Source of the DNA: Candidatus Competibacter denitrificans Run_A_D11
GTDB taxonomy: Bacteria; Pseudomonadota; Gammaproteobacteria; Competibacterales; Competibacteraceae
Direction: 5' to 3'
Length of the DNA stretch: 64,000 nucleotides
NCBI RefSeq assembly: GCF_001051235.1
Contig: NZ_CBTJ020000033.1
Coordinates: forward strand, 47,779 to 111,778
The notes under the pieces are model-generated. The model made no database searches. It was not told where the DNA came from and worked only from the letters and a program-made list of their open reading frames with translations. Below are positions 1 through 9,707 of this stretch, in pieces. Position numbers and translations under genes: made by a program. How positions within the stretch are numbered: position 1 is the stretch's first letter; each line of letters opens with the position of its first letter.

Positions 1-1187
1 TCTGGCATGGGCGCCGTGCTGGACCGGCGGGCGCGATAGCCCGTTACGGGGCAGACCACGCCCATCCCATCGACGCTATCGACACCCTGTTACCACCCTT
101 GCTGGAGAACCGCGAGCGGATCTTCTACGCCATCGGCTATAACCCGGAATTCGACCGCCGTGTTATCACCTGGCTTACCCAGGTGCGCGGTAAAGCCCGC
201 GCCGGCGTGCGTGCGCCCGCCACGTTCGTTGCTTTGGAACACTTGCTGCACGCGATGCGCCTCTGCAAGGCCCCAGAAGAAATCGCCGTCATGCGCGAAT
301 CGGCCCGGATCGCCGCGCAAGCTCACAGTCGCGCGATGCAGGTTTGCCGGCCGGGAATGATGGAATACCAGCTTGAGGCCGAAATCCTGCACACCTTCAT
401 CGCCAACGGTGCAGGGTGGTCGTATCCGTCCATCGTTGGCGGTGGCGATAACAGTTGCATCCTCCACTACACGGAGAACAACGCCCCGCTGCATGATGGT
501 GACATCGTGTTGATCGATGCGGGCGCCGAATTGGATGGCTATGCATCCGACATCACCCGCAGTTTTCCGGTCAATGGCCACTTTTCTGGTGAGCAACGCG
601 CACTCTACGAATTAGTGCTCGCTTCTCAGCAAGCGGCTATCGACAAAGTTCGGCCCGGCTGTCATTTCAACGAACCGCATGATGCTGCGGTGCGGGTACT
701 GACTGAAGGATTGGTGGCACTGGGCCTGCTGCATGGTGATGTGACGGCGCTCATCGCCGCTGAGCAGCACAAACCGTTTTATATGCACCGAACCGGTCAT
801 TGGCTGGGCATGGATGTCCATGATGTCGGTGATTACAAGACCGGTGAAGACTGGCGGGTGTTTGAACCCGGCATGGTGACGACCATCGAACCGGGCCTGT
901 ATATCCCAGCCGGCGGCAAGATCATGGACGCCCACTGGGCACAACTTGGCATCCACCTGGAAACCGAGCTGGATGAGCGTTGGTGGCGAATCGGCATCCG
1001 TATCGAAGATGACGTGCTGGTCACGGCCGACGGCCACGAGATCCTGACCGAGACTGCACCGAAAGAGATCGATGATATTGAAGCGTTGATGCGGGAATCA
1101 GCGACGGCGCCGACAGCGGGCCAAGGCAAACCCAAAAAACGCCGTACCCCGATCCCCACTCAACCTACCTCTGCTTCCCGCTTATGA
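1..1187 (+). CDS. pepP: Xaa-Pro aminopeptidase PepP, 5' end outside window
   Basis: Metallopeptidase of family M24B that removes an N-terminal residue preceding proline; cytoplasmic, with two metal ions. The frame is open to the left edge (first whole codon at base 3), so the start and most of the N-terminal domain lie outside. The ATG at 99 is internal: codons upstream of it still match the family. Metal ligands are visible in order: the two Asp in DAGAELDGYASDITRSFP, the His in HWLGMDVHDVG, the Glu in EPGLYIP and the Glu in GIRIEDD. The C-terminus carries an extra basic Pro/Thr-rich tail of about 30 residues. The stop overlaps the ubiH start by 4 bases (ATGA), matching the pepP-ubiH-ubiI order of enterobacteria. 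Identification is secure. Confidence 0.95.
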   Translation, partial: WHGRRAGPAGAIARYGADHAHPIDAIDTLLPPLLENRERIFYAIGYNPEFDRRVITWLTQVRGKARAGVRAPATFVALEHLLHAMRLCKAPEEIAVMRESARIAAQAHSRAMQVCRPGMMEYQLEAEILHTFIANGAGWSYPSIVGGGDNSCILHYTENNAPLHDGDIVLIDAGAELDGYASDITRSFPVNGHFSGEQRALYELVLASQQAAIDKVRPGCHFNEPHDAAVRVLTEGLVALGLLHGDVTALIAAEQHKPFYMHRTGHWLGMDVHDVGDYKTGEDWRVFEPGMVTTIEPGLYIPAGGKIMDAHWAQLGIHLETELDERWWRIGIRIEDDVLVTADGHEILTETAPKEIDDIEALMRESATAPTAGQGKPKKRRTPIPTQPTSASRL

Positions 1188-2416
1188 GCCATACCGATTA
1201 CGATGTATTGATCGTCGGCGGTGGCATGGTCGGCGCCAGTTTGGGGTGCGCGCTCGCTGGTCTAAGCTTGCGTATCGCCCTGGTAGAAGCCGCTCCGTTG
1301 GCCGCTAGCGCTCACCCCAGCTACGACGACCGCACCCTGGCCCTTGCCCAAGGTACCAAGCGAATTTTTCAAACCTTGGGCCTGTGGGATTCGCTGGCGG
1401 CAACCGCGACACCGATCCACCAAATCCATATCTCCGAGCGCGGCGGCGCTGGTTTTGCCCATCTCGATTGCCGGGATGAAGGCGTGGATGCCCTGGGCTA
1501 TGTGGTCGAGGCGCGCTTGATCGGCGCGGCGGTACTGGCGAAATTGCCAACTTTGCCCGGACTGGATCTGTTATGCCCGGCTCATCTGGATCAAATCGCC
1601 ATCGAACCGGATGCGGCGTGCGCCACGGTTGGCTTGCCCGATGGACACACACGCGAATTACGCGCGCGGCTGGTGGTAGCTGCCGACGGCGCCCGCTCAC
1701 CGATACGGGAGCAACTCGGCATCAGCGCATTGCGCTGGGAATACGGCCAGCAAGCGGTCATTGCCAATGTCACCCCCGCCCTCCCCCACCAACAGGTCGC
1801 CTACGAGCGCTTTACCGAGGATGGTCCGGTTGCGCTTCTCCCGATGAGCGAGCAGCGGTGCGCAGTGGTCTGCACCATCAATGACCCCGCAGTGCCGGAG
1901 GTGCTGGCGTTGGATGATGCAGGCTTTGGCGCGCTGTTGACCCGGCGTTTCGGTGACCGCCTCGGCCATTTTTCCCGCATCGGCCGGCGGCAGGCTTATC
2001 CGCTGTTCCTGCTAAAAGCCCGCGAGCACGCCCGTGAACGGGTTGCGATCATCGGCAATGCCGCCCATACCTTGCACCCCATCGCCGGCCAGGGATTTAA
2101 CCTCGGTATCCGTGATGTGGCGGCGTTGGCTGAGGTCATCGCCGATGCCCGCCGCGCCGAGCAAGATATCGGTGCTCTAACGGTACTGGACCGTTACGCC
2201 GACTGGCGTCGCTGGGATCAGCGCCAAACCATTGCTTTCACCGACGCCTTGACCCGCTTGTTCGTCAATCCGCTGCCGCCGGTGCGGCTCGCCCGTAATT
2301 TGGGTTTGCTAGCTTTCGATTTTTATCCGCCGATCAAGCGATTAATCACCCGGCATAGCATGGGATTGGCTGGCCGCCTGCCGAAACTGGCGCGCGGTCT
2401 ACCGCTGACCGCCTAA
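1184..2416 (+). CDS. ubiH: 2-octaprenyl-6-methoxyphenol hydroxylase UbiH
   Basis: FAD-dependent aromatic hydroxylase of ubiquinone biosynthesis; the family adds the C1 hydroxyl to the ring and works in the Ubi complex. The 410-residue product has the N-terminal dinucleotide fold (VLIVGGGMVGAS, about residues 9-20), the DG motif (VVAADGARSP, about 163-173) and the second FAD motif (GNAAHTLHPIAGQGFNLG, from about 289), the full set for this family. The start is the ATG overlapping the pepP stop. UbiH rather than UbiF or UbiI is inferred from its place directly after pepP; sequence alone separates these paralogs poorly. Confidence 0.9.
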   Translation: MSHTDYDVLIVGGGMVGASLGCALAGLSLRIALVEAAPLAASAHPSYDDRTLALAQGTKRIFQTLGLWDSLAATATPIHQIHISERGGAGFAHLDCRDEGVDALGYVVEARLIGAAVLAKLPTLPGLDLLCPAHLDQIAIEPDAACATVGLPDGHTRELRARLVVAADGARSPIREQLGISALRWEYGQQAVIANVTPALPHQQVAYERFTEDGPVALLPMSEQRCAVVCTINDPAVPEVLALDDAGFGALLTRRFGDRLGHFSRIGRRQAYPLFLLKAREHARERVAIIGNAAHTLHPIAGQGFNLGIRDVAALAEVIADARRAEQDIGALTVLDRYADWRRWDQRQTIAFTDALTRLFVNPLPPVRLARNLGLLAFDFYPPIKRLITRHSMGLAGRLPKLARGLPLTA

Positions 2417-2463
2417 GCCATACCCCATCAATCGCCAAACTCGCTAAAGACGCTGACACTGCC

Positions 2464-3690
2464 ATGAACGATAGCAACATCGATTACGATCTGGTCATCG
2501 CCGGCGGTGGCATGGTCGGCTCGGCACTGGCTTGTGCGCTGGGTGATACCGATTTACGCATCGCGTTGCTGGAAGGGATGCCGCTGGCGCGAGTGCGCCC
2601 TGATGCCGAGGCGGACATCCGGGTATCGGCCATCAGTCGTGCCTCGCAGCGCATCTTTGCAGCGGTCGGCGTTTGGGACGCTATGGTGGCCTGGCGGGTC
2701 AGCCCATTCCGCGAGATGCGGGTATGGGATGCGACCGGCTCCGGCCAAATCCATTTCGATAGCGCTGATATCGGTGAACCGCTGTTGGGCTGGATTATCG
2801 AAAATCGAGTCATTCAATTCGCTTTGCTGGAACGGGTCGGCCAACTGTCTGCTGTGGAATTGCTCTGTCCGGTCGTTCTGGAAAGCGCGCAACGAGTCGC
2901 CGATCACCACTGGTGCGTGCGGCTCAACGATGGCCGTGAATTGACCACGCGCTTGCTGGTCGGCGCAGACGGTGCGCAATCCATGGTGCGCCGCCTGGCG
3001 GAGATCGCCACCGCTGGCTGGGACTATGGGCAAAAAGCCGTAGTCGCCAACGTGGCCACCGCCGAGCCGCATCAGGAAACCGCCTGGCAGCGTTTTCTGC
3101 CGACCGGGCCGTTGGCCTTTCTGCCGCTGCATGATGGCCGTTGCTCCATCGTCTGGTCCACCAGTCCCCAACAGGCCGATGCGCTGTTGGCGATGGACGA
3201 ACAGGCGTTCAGAGCGGCGCTGGGGGAAGCGTTCGGCTGGCGCTTAGGGGCCATTGTCGCAATCGGGGCGCGGGGTGCGTTTCCGCTACGGTTGCAGCAT
3301 AGCCAACATTATGTCAAACCCGGTCTTGCCTTGATCGGCGACGCGGCCCATGTGGTGCACCCGCTGGCGGGCCAGGGCGTCAATCTGGGCTTACTGGATG
3401 CAGCAACGCTGGCCGAAGTCATCGTTGACGCAACCGCCAGCGGCCAAGACTTCGCCTCCTGGAAAACGCTGCGCCGCTACGAACGCTGGCGTAAGGGGGA
3501 CAATTTGCTGATGCTGGCCGTCATGGACGGCTTTAAGCGGCTATTCGGCACGTCCCTGCCACCAGTTGCCCTGATCCGCACTATCGGATTGAATCTGACC
3601 GACGCGGCAGGACCGCTGAAAAACCGGATTGCCCGGCAGGCGATGGGTCTGGCAGGTGATCTGCCGCGACTGGCCCGCGCGGCTGGATAA
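2464..3690 (+). CDS. ubiI: 2-octaprenylphenol C5-hydroxylase UbiI-type FAD monooxygenase
   Basis: Second UbiH/UbiF/UbiI-family flavoprotein hydroxylase (408 residues), 47 bases after ubiH and clearly a diverged paralog of it. Visible motifs are GGGMVGSALACAL near the N-terminus, LLVGADGAQSMVRR around residue 165, and LIGDAAHVVHPLAGQGVNLG from about residue 289. In enterobacteria the gene after ubiH is ubiI (visC), which performs C5 hydroxylation, so the symbol rests on order. A UbiF-like or broader-specificity hydroxylase is possible, since many proteobacteria have fewer of these enzymes with mixed regioselectivity. Confidence 0.85.
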   Translation: MNDSNIDYDLVIAGGGMVGSALACALGDTDLRIALLEGMPLARVRPDAEADIRVSAISRASQRIFAAVGVWDAMVAWRVSPFREMRVWDATGSGQIHFDSADIGEPLLGWIIENRVIQFALLERVGQLSAVELLCPVVLESAQRVADHHWCVRLNDGRELTTRLLVGADGAQSMVRRLAEIATAGWDYGQKAVVANVATAEPHQETAWQRFLPTGPLAFLPLHDGRCSIVWSTSPQQADALLAMDEQAFRAALGEAFGWRLGAIVAIGARGAFPLRLQHSQHYVKPGLALIGDAAHVVHPLAGQGVNLGLLDAATLAEVIVDATASGQDFASWKTLRRYERWRKGDNLLMLAVMDGFKRLFGTSLPPVALIRTIGLNLTDAAGPLKNRIARQAMGLAGDLPRLARAAG

Positions 3691-3697
3691 CCTTCGT

Positions 3698-4051
3698 ATG
3701 GCCGAATACCCGCTCTGCCCAATGAGCGCGCTGGCCGAAGGCGAAAGCAGAGGTTTCGCCGCCAAAGCCGGTGCCCATTATGCCGATATCGTGGTGGTGC
3801 GCACCCGCAAGGAGATTTATGCCTACCGCAACCGTTGCCCACACACCGGCGCACCGATGGAATGGGAACCGGACCAATTTCTCGATTACACCGGCACTCT
3901 GATTCAATGCGGCATTCACGGTGCGCAGTTCCGCATCGACGACGGCTACTGCATTGCCGGCCCCTGCGCCCGGCAATCCCTGCAACGGATCACGGTCGCT
4001 GAAAAAGATGGCTGGCTGATCGCGCTCGAACCGCTGGAACGGCCACAGTGA
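3698..4051 (+). CDS. Small Rieske [2Fe-2S] ferredoxin-like protein
   Basis: A 117-residue stand-alone Rieske domain. Both cluster-binding boxes are present: Cys47-x-His49 (RNRCPHTGAP) and Cys71-x2-His74 (IQCGIHGAQF), 21 residues apart. No signal peptide or membrane anchor is visible, so it should be a soluble cytoplasmic electron carrier. The ATG at 3698 is chosen because the longer frame would overlap ubiI by 62 bases without family-like sequence. It lies 7 bases after ubiI, and the next gene's GTG overlaps its stop, so it is probably translated as part of the ubi operon. Whether it donates electrons to the Ubi hydroxylases is inference only; those enzymes also work without a Rieske partner elsewhere. 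Confidence 0.88.
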   Translation: MAEYPLCPMSALAEGESRGFAAKAGAHYADIVVVRTRKEIYAYRNRCPHTGAPMEWEPDQFLDYTGTLIQCGIHGAQFRIDDGYCIAGPCARQSLQRITVAEKDGWLIALEPLERPQ

Positions 4052-4800
4052 GCACGCCACCCGTCATCCAGGTGGATGATTTGTGCAAGCATTACGGCCC
4101 GGTACGGGCGGTGGACGGTATCAGTTTCACCGTCGCCCGTGGCGCCACCTGCGCGCTGCTGGGCGGTAACGGCGCCGGTAAGACCACGACCATCGCCATG
4201 CTGCTGGGATTGCTACTCCCCACCAGCGGTCAGATCAGGATTCTCGGCGAGGACATTCCGCGCCATCGTTACCGTGTATTGCCGCGCATGAATTTCTCCT
4301 CGCCATACATGGATTTGCCGCAGCGGCTGACGGTATGGGAAAACCTGACCGTTTACGCACGCTTGTACGGCGTGCGCCGCATCCACGAGCGGCTGGCAAC
4401 ATTGGGCCGGGAGTTGGATATCGACGGTTTTTTCAAACGGCCTTACGGGAGTTTGTCCGCCGGGCAGAAAACCCGTGTCGTGTTGGCCAAGGCGTTGCTG
4501 AACGAGCCAGATATTTTGTTGCTCGACGAGCCGACCGCCTCGCTTGATCCCGACACCGCTGACCGGATGCGCTCCACGCTGACCGATTATCGGGACCGCA
4601 GCGGTGCGACTTTATTGCTCGCTTCTCACAACATGAGTGAAGTCGAACGGCTCTGCGATCAGGTCATCATGCTGCGCGCTGGCCACATCGTCGCCACCGG
4701 CACCCCGCGTGAGCTGATCCACCGCTACGGCCGCAAGGACATGGAGGAAGTGTTTCTGGACATCGCACGCGGCATCCGCAACGGCGAGGTGCGGGAATGA
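4048..4800 (+). CDS. ABC transporter ATP-binding protein (DrrA/NodI type)
   Basis: Cytoplasmic ATPase subunit of an ABC-2 exporter, 250 residues. Seen in order: Walker A GGNGAGKTTT (about 38-47), signature SLSAGQKTR (about 134-142), Walker B ILLLDEPT (about 155-162) and the switch His in ASHNMSE. The start is GTG, overlapping the Rieske stop by 4 bases, and its own stop overlaps the permease ATG in the same way. The substrate cannot be read from sequence; family members export lipids, polysaccharides or drugs. Placement behind ubiquinone genes may be simple operon read-through. Confidence 0.92.
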   Translation: MSTPPVIQVDDLCKHYGPVRAVDGISFTVARGATCALLGGNGAGKTTTIAMLLGLLLPTSGQIRILGEDIPRHRYRVLPRMNFSSPYMDLPQRLTVWENLTVYARLYGVRRIHERLATLGRELDIDGFFKRPYGSLSAGQKTRVVLAKALLNEPDILLLDEPTASLDPDTADRMRSTLTDYRDRSGATLLLASHNMSEVERLCDQVIMLRAGHIVATGTPRELIHRYGRKDMEEVFLDIARGIRNGEVRE

Positions 4801-5597
4801 CGGCGCTTTCCCCGCAGCGGATCGGTGCGTTGGTCTTGCGTTATCTGTACTTGCTGCGCGGGTCCTGGATTCGCGTGATCGAGCTGGCGTACTGGCCCAC
4901 CGTCCAGATGGTGCTGTGGGGCTTCATCACCCGGTATCTGGCCGGTCACAGCGATGTGCTCTATCAGGCGAGCGGTTTACTGCTGTCGGGGGTCTTGCTG
5001 TGGGATATCCTGTTTCGCAGCCAACTTGGCGTGTCGGTGGTGTTCTTTGAAGAGCTGCATTCACGCAATCTGGGGCAATTGTTCATCAGCCCGCTACAAC
5101 CCATTGAATTGATCTTAGCCCTGATGCTGGTCAGCCTGGCGCGTACTCTGCTTGGCGTCGGGGTCGCCGTACTGCTGGCCATGCCCTTCTACGGTTTCAA
5201 TCTGTTTCAGCTTGGCCCACCGCTGTTGGGCTTTTTTGTGAATTTACTGATGCTGGGGTGGGCTATCGGCTTGATGGTATCCGCCTTGGTGCTGCGTTAT
5301 GGAATGGGCGCCGAAAGTATCGCCTGGGCCGCCATCTTCGCCATCGCGCCGTTGTGCGGTATCTACTACCCTGTCGCCACCCTGCCGGACTGGCTGCAAC
5401 CGTTATCCTGGGCCTTGCCCGCCAGCCATGTCTTCGAGGGAATGCGAACGGTCCTGTTGGAGCATCGGTTCCGGCTAGATTTCCTGCTGTACGCGCTCGC
5501 GTTGAACGCCGTTTATCTCAGTCTCGGCGCCAGTCTGTTTCTGGCCGCTCTCCATAAAGCCAGAGAGCGCGGCTCACTGTTGCAGTCTGGCGAGTGA
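4797..5597 (+). CDS. ABC-2 type transporter permease
   Basis: A 266-residue membrane protein with about six hydrophobic segments, the usual size and layout for ABC-2 permeases of the DrrB/NodJ class. The FEELHSRNLGQLFISPLQP stretch after the second segment resembles the family's cytoplasmic coupling region. It begins at the ATG overlapping the ATPase stop, so the two subunits are translationally coupled and should assemble as a dimeric exporter in the inner membrane. No solute-binding protein accompanies it, which supports export over import. Substrate unknown. Confidence 0.88.
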   Translation: MTALSPQRIGALVLRYLYLLRGSWIRVIELAYWPTVQMVLWGFITRYLAGHSDVLYQASGLLLSGVLLWDILFRSQLGVSVVFFEELHSRNLGQLFISPLQPIELILALMLVSLARTLLGVGVAVLLAMPFYGFNLFQLGPPLLGFFVNLLMLGWAIGLMVSALVLRYGMGAESIAWAAIFAIAPLCGIYYPVATLPDWLQPLSWALPASHVFEGMRTVLLEHRFRLDFLLYALALNAVYLSLGASLFLAALHKARERGSLLQSGE

Positions 5598-5721
5598 GCG
5601 GCCATTATTTCGGCCCCTCGTTGGTTGCGTTGCCTAGCGAAACCGAGTTTGAGAGACCCCAAACCTTGCTATTTTCATGCGTCAGCCCCACGGCGCATCA
5701 TTTCTATCAAGAGTTAAGAGC

Positions 5722-6225
5722 ATGATCGAGCGCATTCTCCAACAATTGATTTTCGCCAGCCGTTGGCTGTTGGTACCGATTTACCTGTCGCTAGCCGCCA
5801 TCCTGATTTTATTCGGCATTAAGGCGGTGCAAGAAACCGCTCACCTGTTCGCGCAGGTATTCATCATGACGGAGACGGAAATCGTCTTGGCCGGCTTGGC
5901 ACTGATCGACCTGGCGCTGATCGCCAATCTGCTAGTGATGGTCATTCTGAGCAGTTACGAAACTTTTGTGTCAACCCTGAATTTAGTCGAAGGGCAACAA
6001 AAACCATCCTGGCTGGGCAAAATGGATGCCGCGACGCTCAAAATCAAACTGGCGGTGTCCATCGTCGCTATTTCCTCGATTCATTTGCTCAAAGCGTTCA
6101 TGAACTTTAAGACCGGCGACACCGAAGAGCTTTTCTGGCTGATGGTGGTTCATATCGCTTTCGTGGTTTCAGCACTGTTGATGGCGCTGGTTGACAAAAT
6201 CGTATTTTCTCGGCATCGGCATTAG
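5722..6225 (+). CDS. yqhA: YqhA/UPF0114 family inner membrane protein
   Basis: A 167-residue membrane protein with three to four hydrophobic helices. It matches the E. coli YqhA pattern: ASRWLLVPIYLSL near the N-terminus, SSYETFVSTL, WLGKMDAATLKIKLAVSIVA and SSIHLLKAFM. The family's function is unknown. The ATG at 5722 is preferred over the upstream ATG at 5677 because it gives the family N-terminus and follows a purine-rich GAGTTAAGAG. It stands alone 124 bases after the ABC permease and converges on the mechanosensitive channel gene, whose stop is only 7 bases away. Confidence 0.85.
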   Translation: MIERILQQLIFASRWLLVPIYLSLAAILILFGIKAVQETAHLFAQVFIMTETEIVLAGLALIDLALIANLLVMVILSSYETFVSTLNLVEGQQKPSWLGKMDAATLKIKLAVSIVAISSIHLLKAFMNFKTGDTEELFWLMVVHIAFVVSALLMALVDKIVFSRHRH

Positions 6226-6232
6226 CCAAAGA

Positions 6233-9200
6233 TTACGGCTGATCCAACTGCATAGGCACAGACAGGGGTTGTGGTTCAGCCGCTGGCGGTTCCGTGGCAC
6301 GACTCCGGCTCGGCCAACCGTGCAGATGCACCTCCCGCTGCGGGAAGGGAATTTCGATGTGATGCTCCCGTAATACCGCGATGATCCGGTTATGCAGATC
6401 GTGAGTCAGCGCTAACCGATTGGCGAGTTCCCGCACAAACACCCGCACCTCAAATTCCAATGCGCTTTCGCCAAATTTCAAAAACAGCACGGCCGGCGCA
6501 GGCTCGTTGAGCACCAAGGGATGGGTAGCCGCTAGCTTCAACAACAGGTCGTGGACCTGTATCGGGTCACTGTCGTAAGCCACGCCGACCGGAACCACCA
6601 CGCGGGTGATGGAGTCGTTCCGAGTCCAGTTGATCAGCGCATGGGTAATGAAGGTCTTGTTGGGAACGATGATTTCCTTGCGGTCCCAATCGACCAAGGT
6701 GGTCGCCCGAATATGGATGCGGGCGACCGTACCGCTCTGATCGCCCAGCGTCACCGTATCACCCACCCGAATCGGCCGCTCCAACAGCAAAATCAATCCC
6801 GACACGAAATTGGCAAAAATCTCTTGTAAACCAAAGCCCAGACCGACACCCAGCGCAGCCACCAACCACTGCACCTGCCCCCAACCAATCCCAACGATAT
6901 CCAAGGCGGCTGCGAGGCCGACAGCGACAATCAGATAACGACTGATGGTGATAATCGCGTTGCGGGTACCGGAATCGACCGCAAGCCGCTCCAGCACCAC
7001 CAATTCCAATACGCCCGGCAGGTTGCGGGCGCAAAAGCCCATCAGCAGAAGCAGCGCAACGGCAACCAGGATATTGCCCAAAGTAATATCCGCAATCTGC
7101 GCACCGCCGGCGGTCTGGAGCGTCTGATGCCAAAGGGTGATCTCGTTCAGGATGGAAAACGCCGGAATCAGGTCCGCCCAAATTTGCCAAAGACCAAAAC
7201 CGAGGCCCACGAACACCAGTAAATTGATCAGCCCGCGGGTCTGTTCGCCGACACTGGTCAAATCCACCGCAGGAATCTCCAACACCTCTGGCGCTGCTTC
7301 CCCAGAAGGTGCGGCGGTCTCCTTGGCGCGGGCTGTCAGTTGCGCCTCGCGCTTGCTGAGTGCCCGCTGAAACGCCAAGCGCCGCTGGCTCACATTCAAC
7401 CAGCGCAACAGCAGGTTAACCAGCAACAAGGCACCGAGCAGCAGCCAAGCCGTCAATGCCAGCCGCTCCCGTAATTGGAAGGCCGTGTAATAGTAGCCAG
7501 CCAGGGCCTGCCCCACCATGAGCAAATATTGGCCCACGATCAACGGATACCAGAGATGGCGCAGCCGCCAGGCCACACCCGCGCGCCGCGCCATCAGCTC
7601 CGCTAGCAGACGCCGGCCAGGATGTAAGACCCGCCACAGTAGCGCCGCCAACGCCAGCGTGCCAATACAAAAAGCGGCCCGACCCAAAGTATCGCCATAC
7701 AATGCCTCAGGCTGCGCATCACAGAGTGCAGTGATGATCACGCTCGGTGGCCCAATCCATAGGAACCAGCCCAGATGACGGCGCAGGAACCGACAACCCG
7801 ATTCATTCCAGCCGAAATGCGCAATGGCGACCCCTTGAGGGCGGCAGAGCTGGCGCAGAAAGGTGCAGGTCAGGGTAACGAAGGCACCGGCGATCAACCC
7901 TTGACTTAATCCCCGCGCGAAATCCGTTTCAGCGTTACCTCGTGACAGCCAGCCCAGCCAAGCTAATAACCACGGCCAAGGCAGCGCCAATAATCCGGTA
8001 ACCCCCAACGCGCGGATCGTTAGCCAGAAACTATCGTTGCGGACATCGCCGATGGCATCGACACCCGTTGCCAAAAGTAGGATGAAGCGCCGGCGGTAGT
8101 AAAAAAAGCCCAGCAAGGCCAGGGCCGCGAGTGCAAGCGGCAGAGGCTGATTTTGCGCACTTTGCAGGGCATTTTTTCCTGCCTCCCACCAGTGCGTTGG
8201 CGTTAACGACCATTCCAAGGCCCGCCCCAGTCCCTGAAGCCATTCTATGTTCAGCGGCGAACTGCTCCGCACCCACAGCAGATAGCGGTCGAGTAACGCC
8301 CCGTATTGGCCAGCCTGATCACTCAGCTTGCGTTGGCTATCGTCCGCTGCCACCAGTTGGCTGATCAGGTTGGCATAACCCGCCGCCAGCTTTTCCAGCA
8401 ACTGTTGGCGATCAGCCAGCAAAGTGCGTAACTCGACCTGGATCGCATCCCGTTGTGCATCCGACCAGCCGGTCTCCGCACTAGCCGTCAGTTGCTTGAG
8501 TTCTTCTTCCACCGAACGCACGCGGCGTAATCGCTCTGTCGCTTGATATTGATCAAGCCGAGCTTGAACGATCTGTTGTTGGCGCTCGCTGGCATTGCGC
8601 AGGTATTGGCGCACGTCTGGCAAATTGCGCCGCTCTTGCAAGAGCACCGGCCCGATAGCGTCACTGAACCCGGCGATGCCCAGTTGTTGTTTGATTCCAC
8701 CGACCCGCTCGGTCAAGTCTGCTAAGCGTCGGTCAAATTGAGCCTGGCGGTCGCTGATCTCATTGCCGTGCTGGACGACCTCTTTTAGTTTCTGGCTGAT
8801 CGCGGCATTTTCTTGCGCAGCGTCCCGGATCGCGGCCGGTTTGGCGGCGGCATCCTCCGTCGCTTGGGTGGTTTGCTGCACTACAGCGGCCGTCTCACTG
8901 CGGCGCCGCTCATTCAGCATGGTTTGCAATTGCTGGATTTGCGCTTGGGTACGGGCGATCTCTTGCGTAGCGGCGGCGCGCTGGGCATTCAGCAAGGCCA
9001 GACGAACGTCGTAGCTGAGCTGTTCCTGTTCTAGCATGACCATCTCTTGCACCAACGCCTGCCGCTGGCTGACCAATGCCAAGCGCCGTGCGTCCGCCAA
9101 GAGGGGGGTGGTAGCAGGCAAACTCACCGCCTGCAATTTGGCTTCAAGGTCGGCGGCCCGCTCTTTGTAATCGTTCAACTCGACGGTGATGCTCTTGGGG

Positions 9201-9652
9201 CGGGCCTGCTGGGTGGCTAACTGCTGATCCAGCTCATTAAAGCGCTTTCGGGCATCGCCCAGATCGACTTGGGCTTGCGTCAGGCGCTTGGTTAAATCAT
9301 CCGTGGATAGCGTCGGTTGAAGTGCCGGCAAAGGCTTATCAAGCGAGCCTTCTTGTAGGCGGGCGGTCTGTGCGGGCGCGGCCTGCAATTGCCGTTGGTA
9401 ATTTTCTGCGGTGTCAGCATAGGTTTTGGCCGCCTCTAACTGGCTGATAGCCTGCTGGTAGAGTTCCTTGGCCTGTGTGCGCTCGCTCTCTGGCAAATCA
9501 CGCAGAGTAGCGAGGGTATCGAGCTTAGAGCGTACTTGCTCAAGAGTGACAAGGGCCGGCGTTGAGCTGACCGGTGGCGTCGCCGCATCGCTACTGAACG
9601 CGCTAGCCAACGCCAACGCAATGAAAAACAGCCCTGCCGATAAGCGGGACAT
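6233..9652 (-). CDS. MscK/MscM-type large mechanosensitive channel
   Basis: Large MscS-superfamily channel of the inner membrane that opens under membrane tension to release solutes during hypoosmotic shock. The 1139 residues are close to E. coli MscK (1120) and MscM (1107). Layout: cleavable signal peptide (about 1-24), long Gln/Ala/Glu-rich periplasmic coiled coil (about 30-490), some ten hydrophobic helices (about 500-930), then the MscS core with the pore-helix region GLGFGLQEIFANFVSGLI (about 935-952) and the beta domain (RPIRVGDTVTLGDQSGTV). The C-terminus is short and acidic/Pro-rich. MscK and MscM cannot be told apart here, so no symbol is given. Confidence 0.92.
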   Translation of the reverse strand: MSRLSAGLFFIALALASAFSSDAATPPVSSTPALVTLEQVRSKLDTLATLRDLPESERTQAKELYQQAISQLEAAKTYADTAENYQRQLQAAPAQTARLQEGSLDKPLPALQPTLSTDDLTKRLTQAQVDLGDARKRFNELDQQLATQQARPKSITVELNDYKERAADLEAKLQAVSLPATTPLLADARRLALVSQRQALVQEMVMLEQEQLSYDVRLALLNAQRAAATQEIARTQAQIQQLQTMLNERRRSETAAVVQQTTQATEDAAAKPAAIRDAAQENAAISQKLKEVVQHGNEISDRQAQFDRRLADLTERVGGIKQQLGIAGFSDAIGPVLLQERRNLPDVRQYLRNASERQQQIVQARLDQYQATERLRRVRSVEEELKQLTASAETGWSDAQRDAIQVELRTLLADRQQLLEKLAAGYANLISQLVAADDSQRKLSDQAGQYGALLDRYLLWVRSSSPLNIEWLQGLGRALEWSLTPTHWWEAGKNALQSAQNQPLPLALAALALLGFFYYRRRFILLLATGVDAIGDVRNDSFWLTIRALGVTGLLALPWPWLLAWLGWLSRGNAETDFARGLSQGLIAGAFVTLTCTFLRQLCRPQGVAIAHFGWNESGCRFLRRHLGWFLWIGPPSVIITALCDAQPEALYGDTLGRAAFCIGTLALAALLWRVLHPGRRLLAELMARRAGVAWRLRHLWYPLIVGQYLLMVGQALAGYYYTAFQLRERLALTAWLLLGALLLVNLLLRWLNVSQRRLAFQRALSKREAQLTARAKETAAPSGEAAPEVLEIPAVDLTSVGEQTRGLINLLVFVGLGFGLWQIWADLIPAFSILNEITLWHQTLQTAGGAQIADITLGNILVAVALLLLMGFCARNLPGVLELVVLERLAVDSGTRNAIITISRYLIVAVGLAAALDIVGIGWGQVQWLVAALGVGLGFGLQEIFANFVSGLILLLERPIRVGDTVTLGDQSGTVARIHIRATTLVDWDRKEIIVPNKTFITHALINWTRNDSITRVVVPVGVAYDSDPIQVHDLLLKLAATHPLVLNEPAPAVLFLKFGESALEFEVRVFVRELANRLALTHDLHNRIIAVLREHHIEIPFPQREVHLHGWPSRSRATEPPAAEPQPLSVPMQLDQP

Positions 9653-9707
9653 GATCAGGAAGCGGCGCGGACTTGTGCCAAAATTGGCCTGCGATTCAAC
9701 AAACCGA

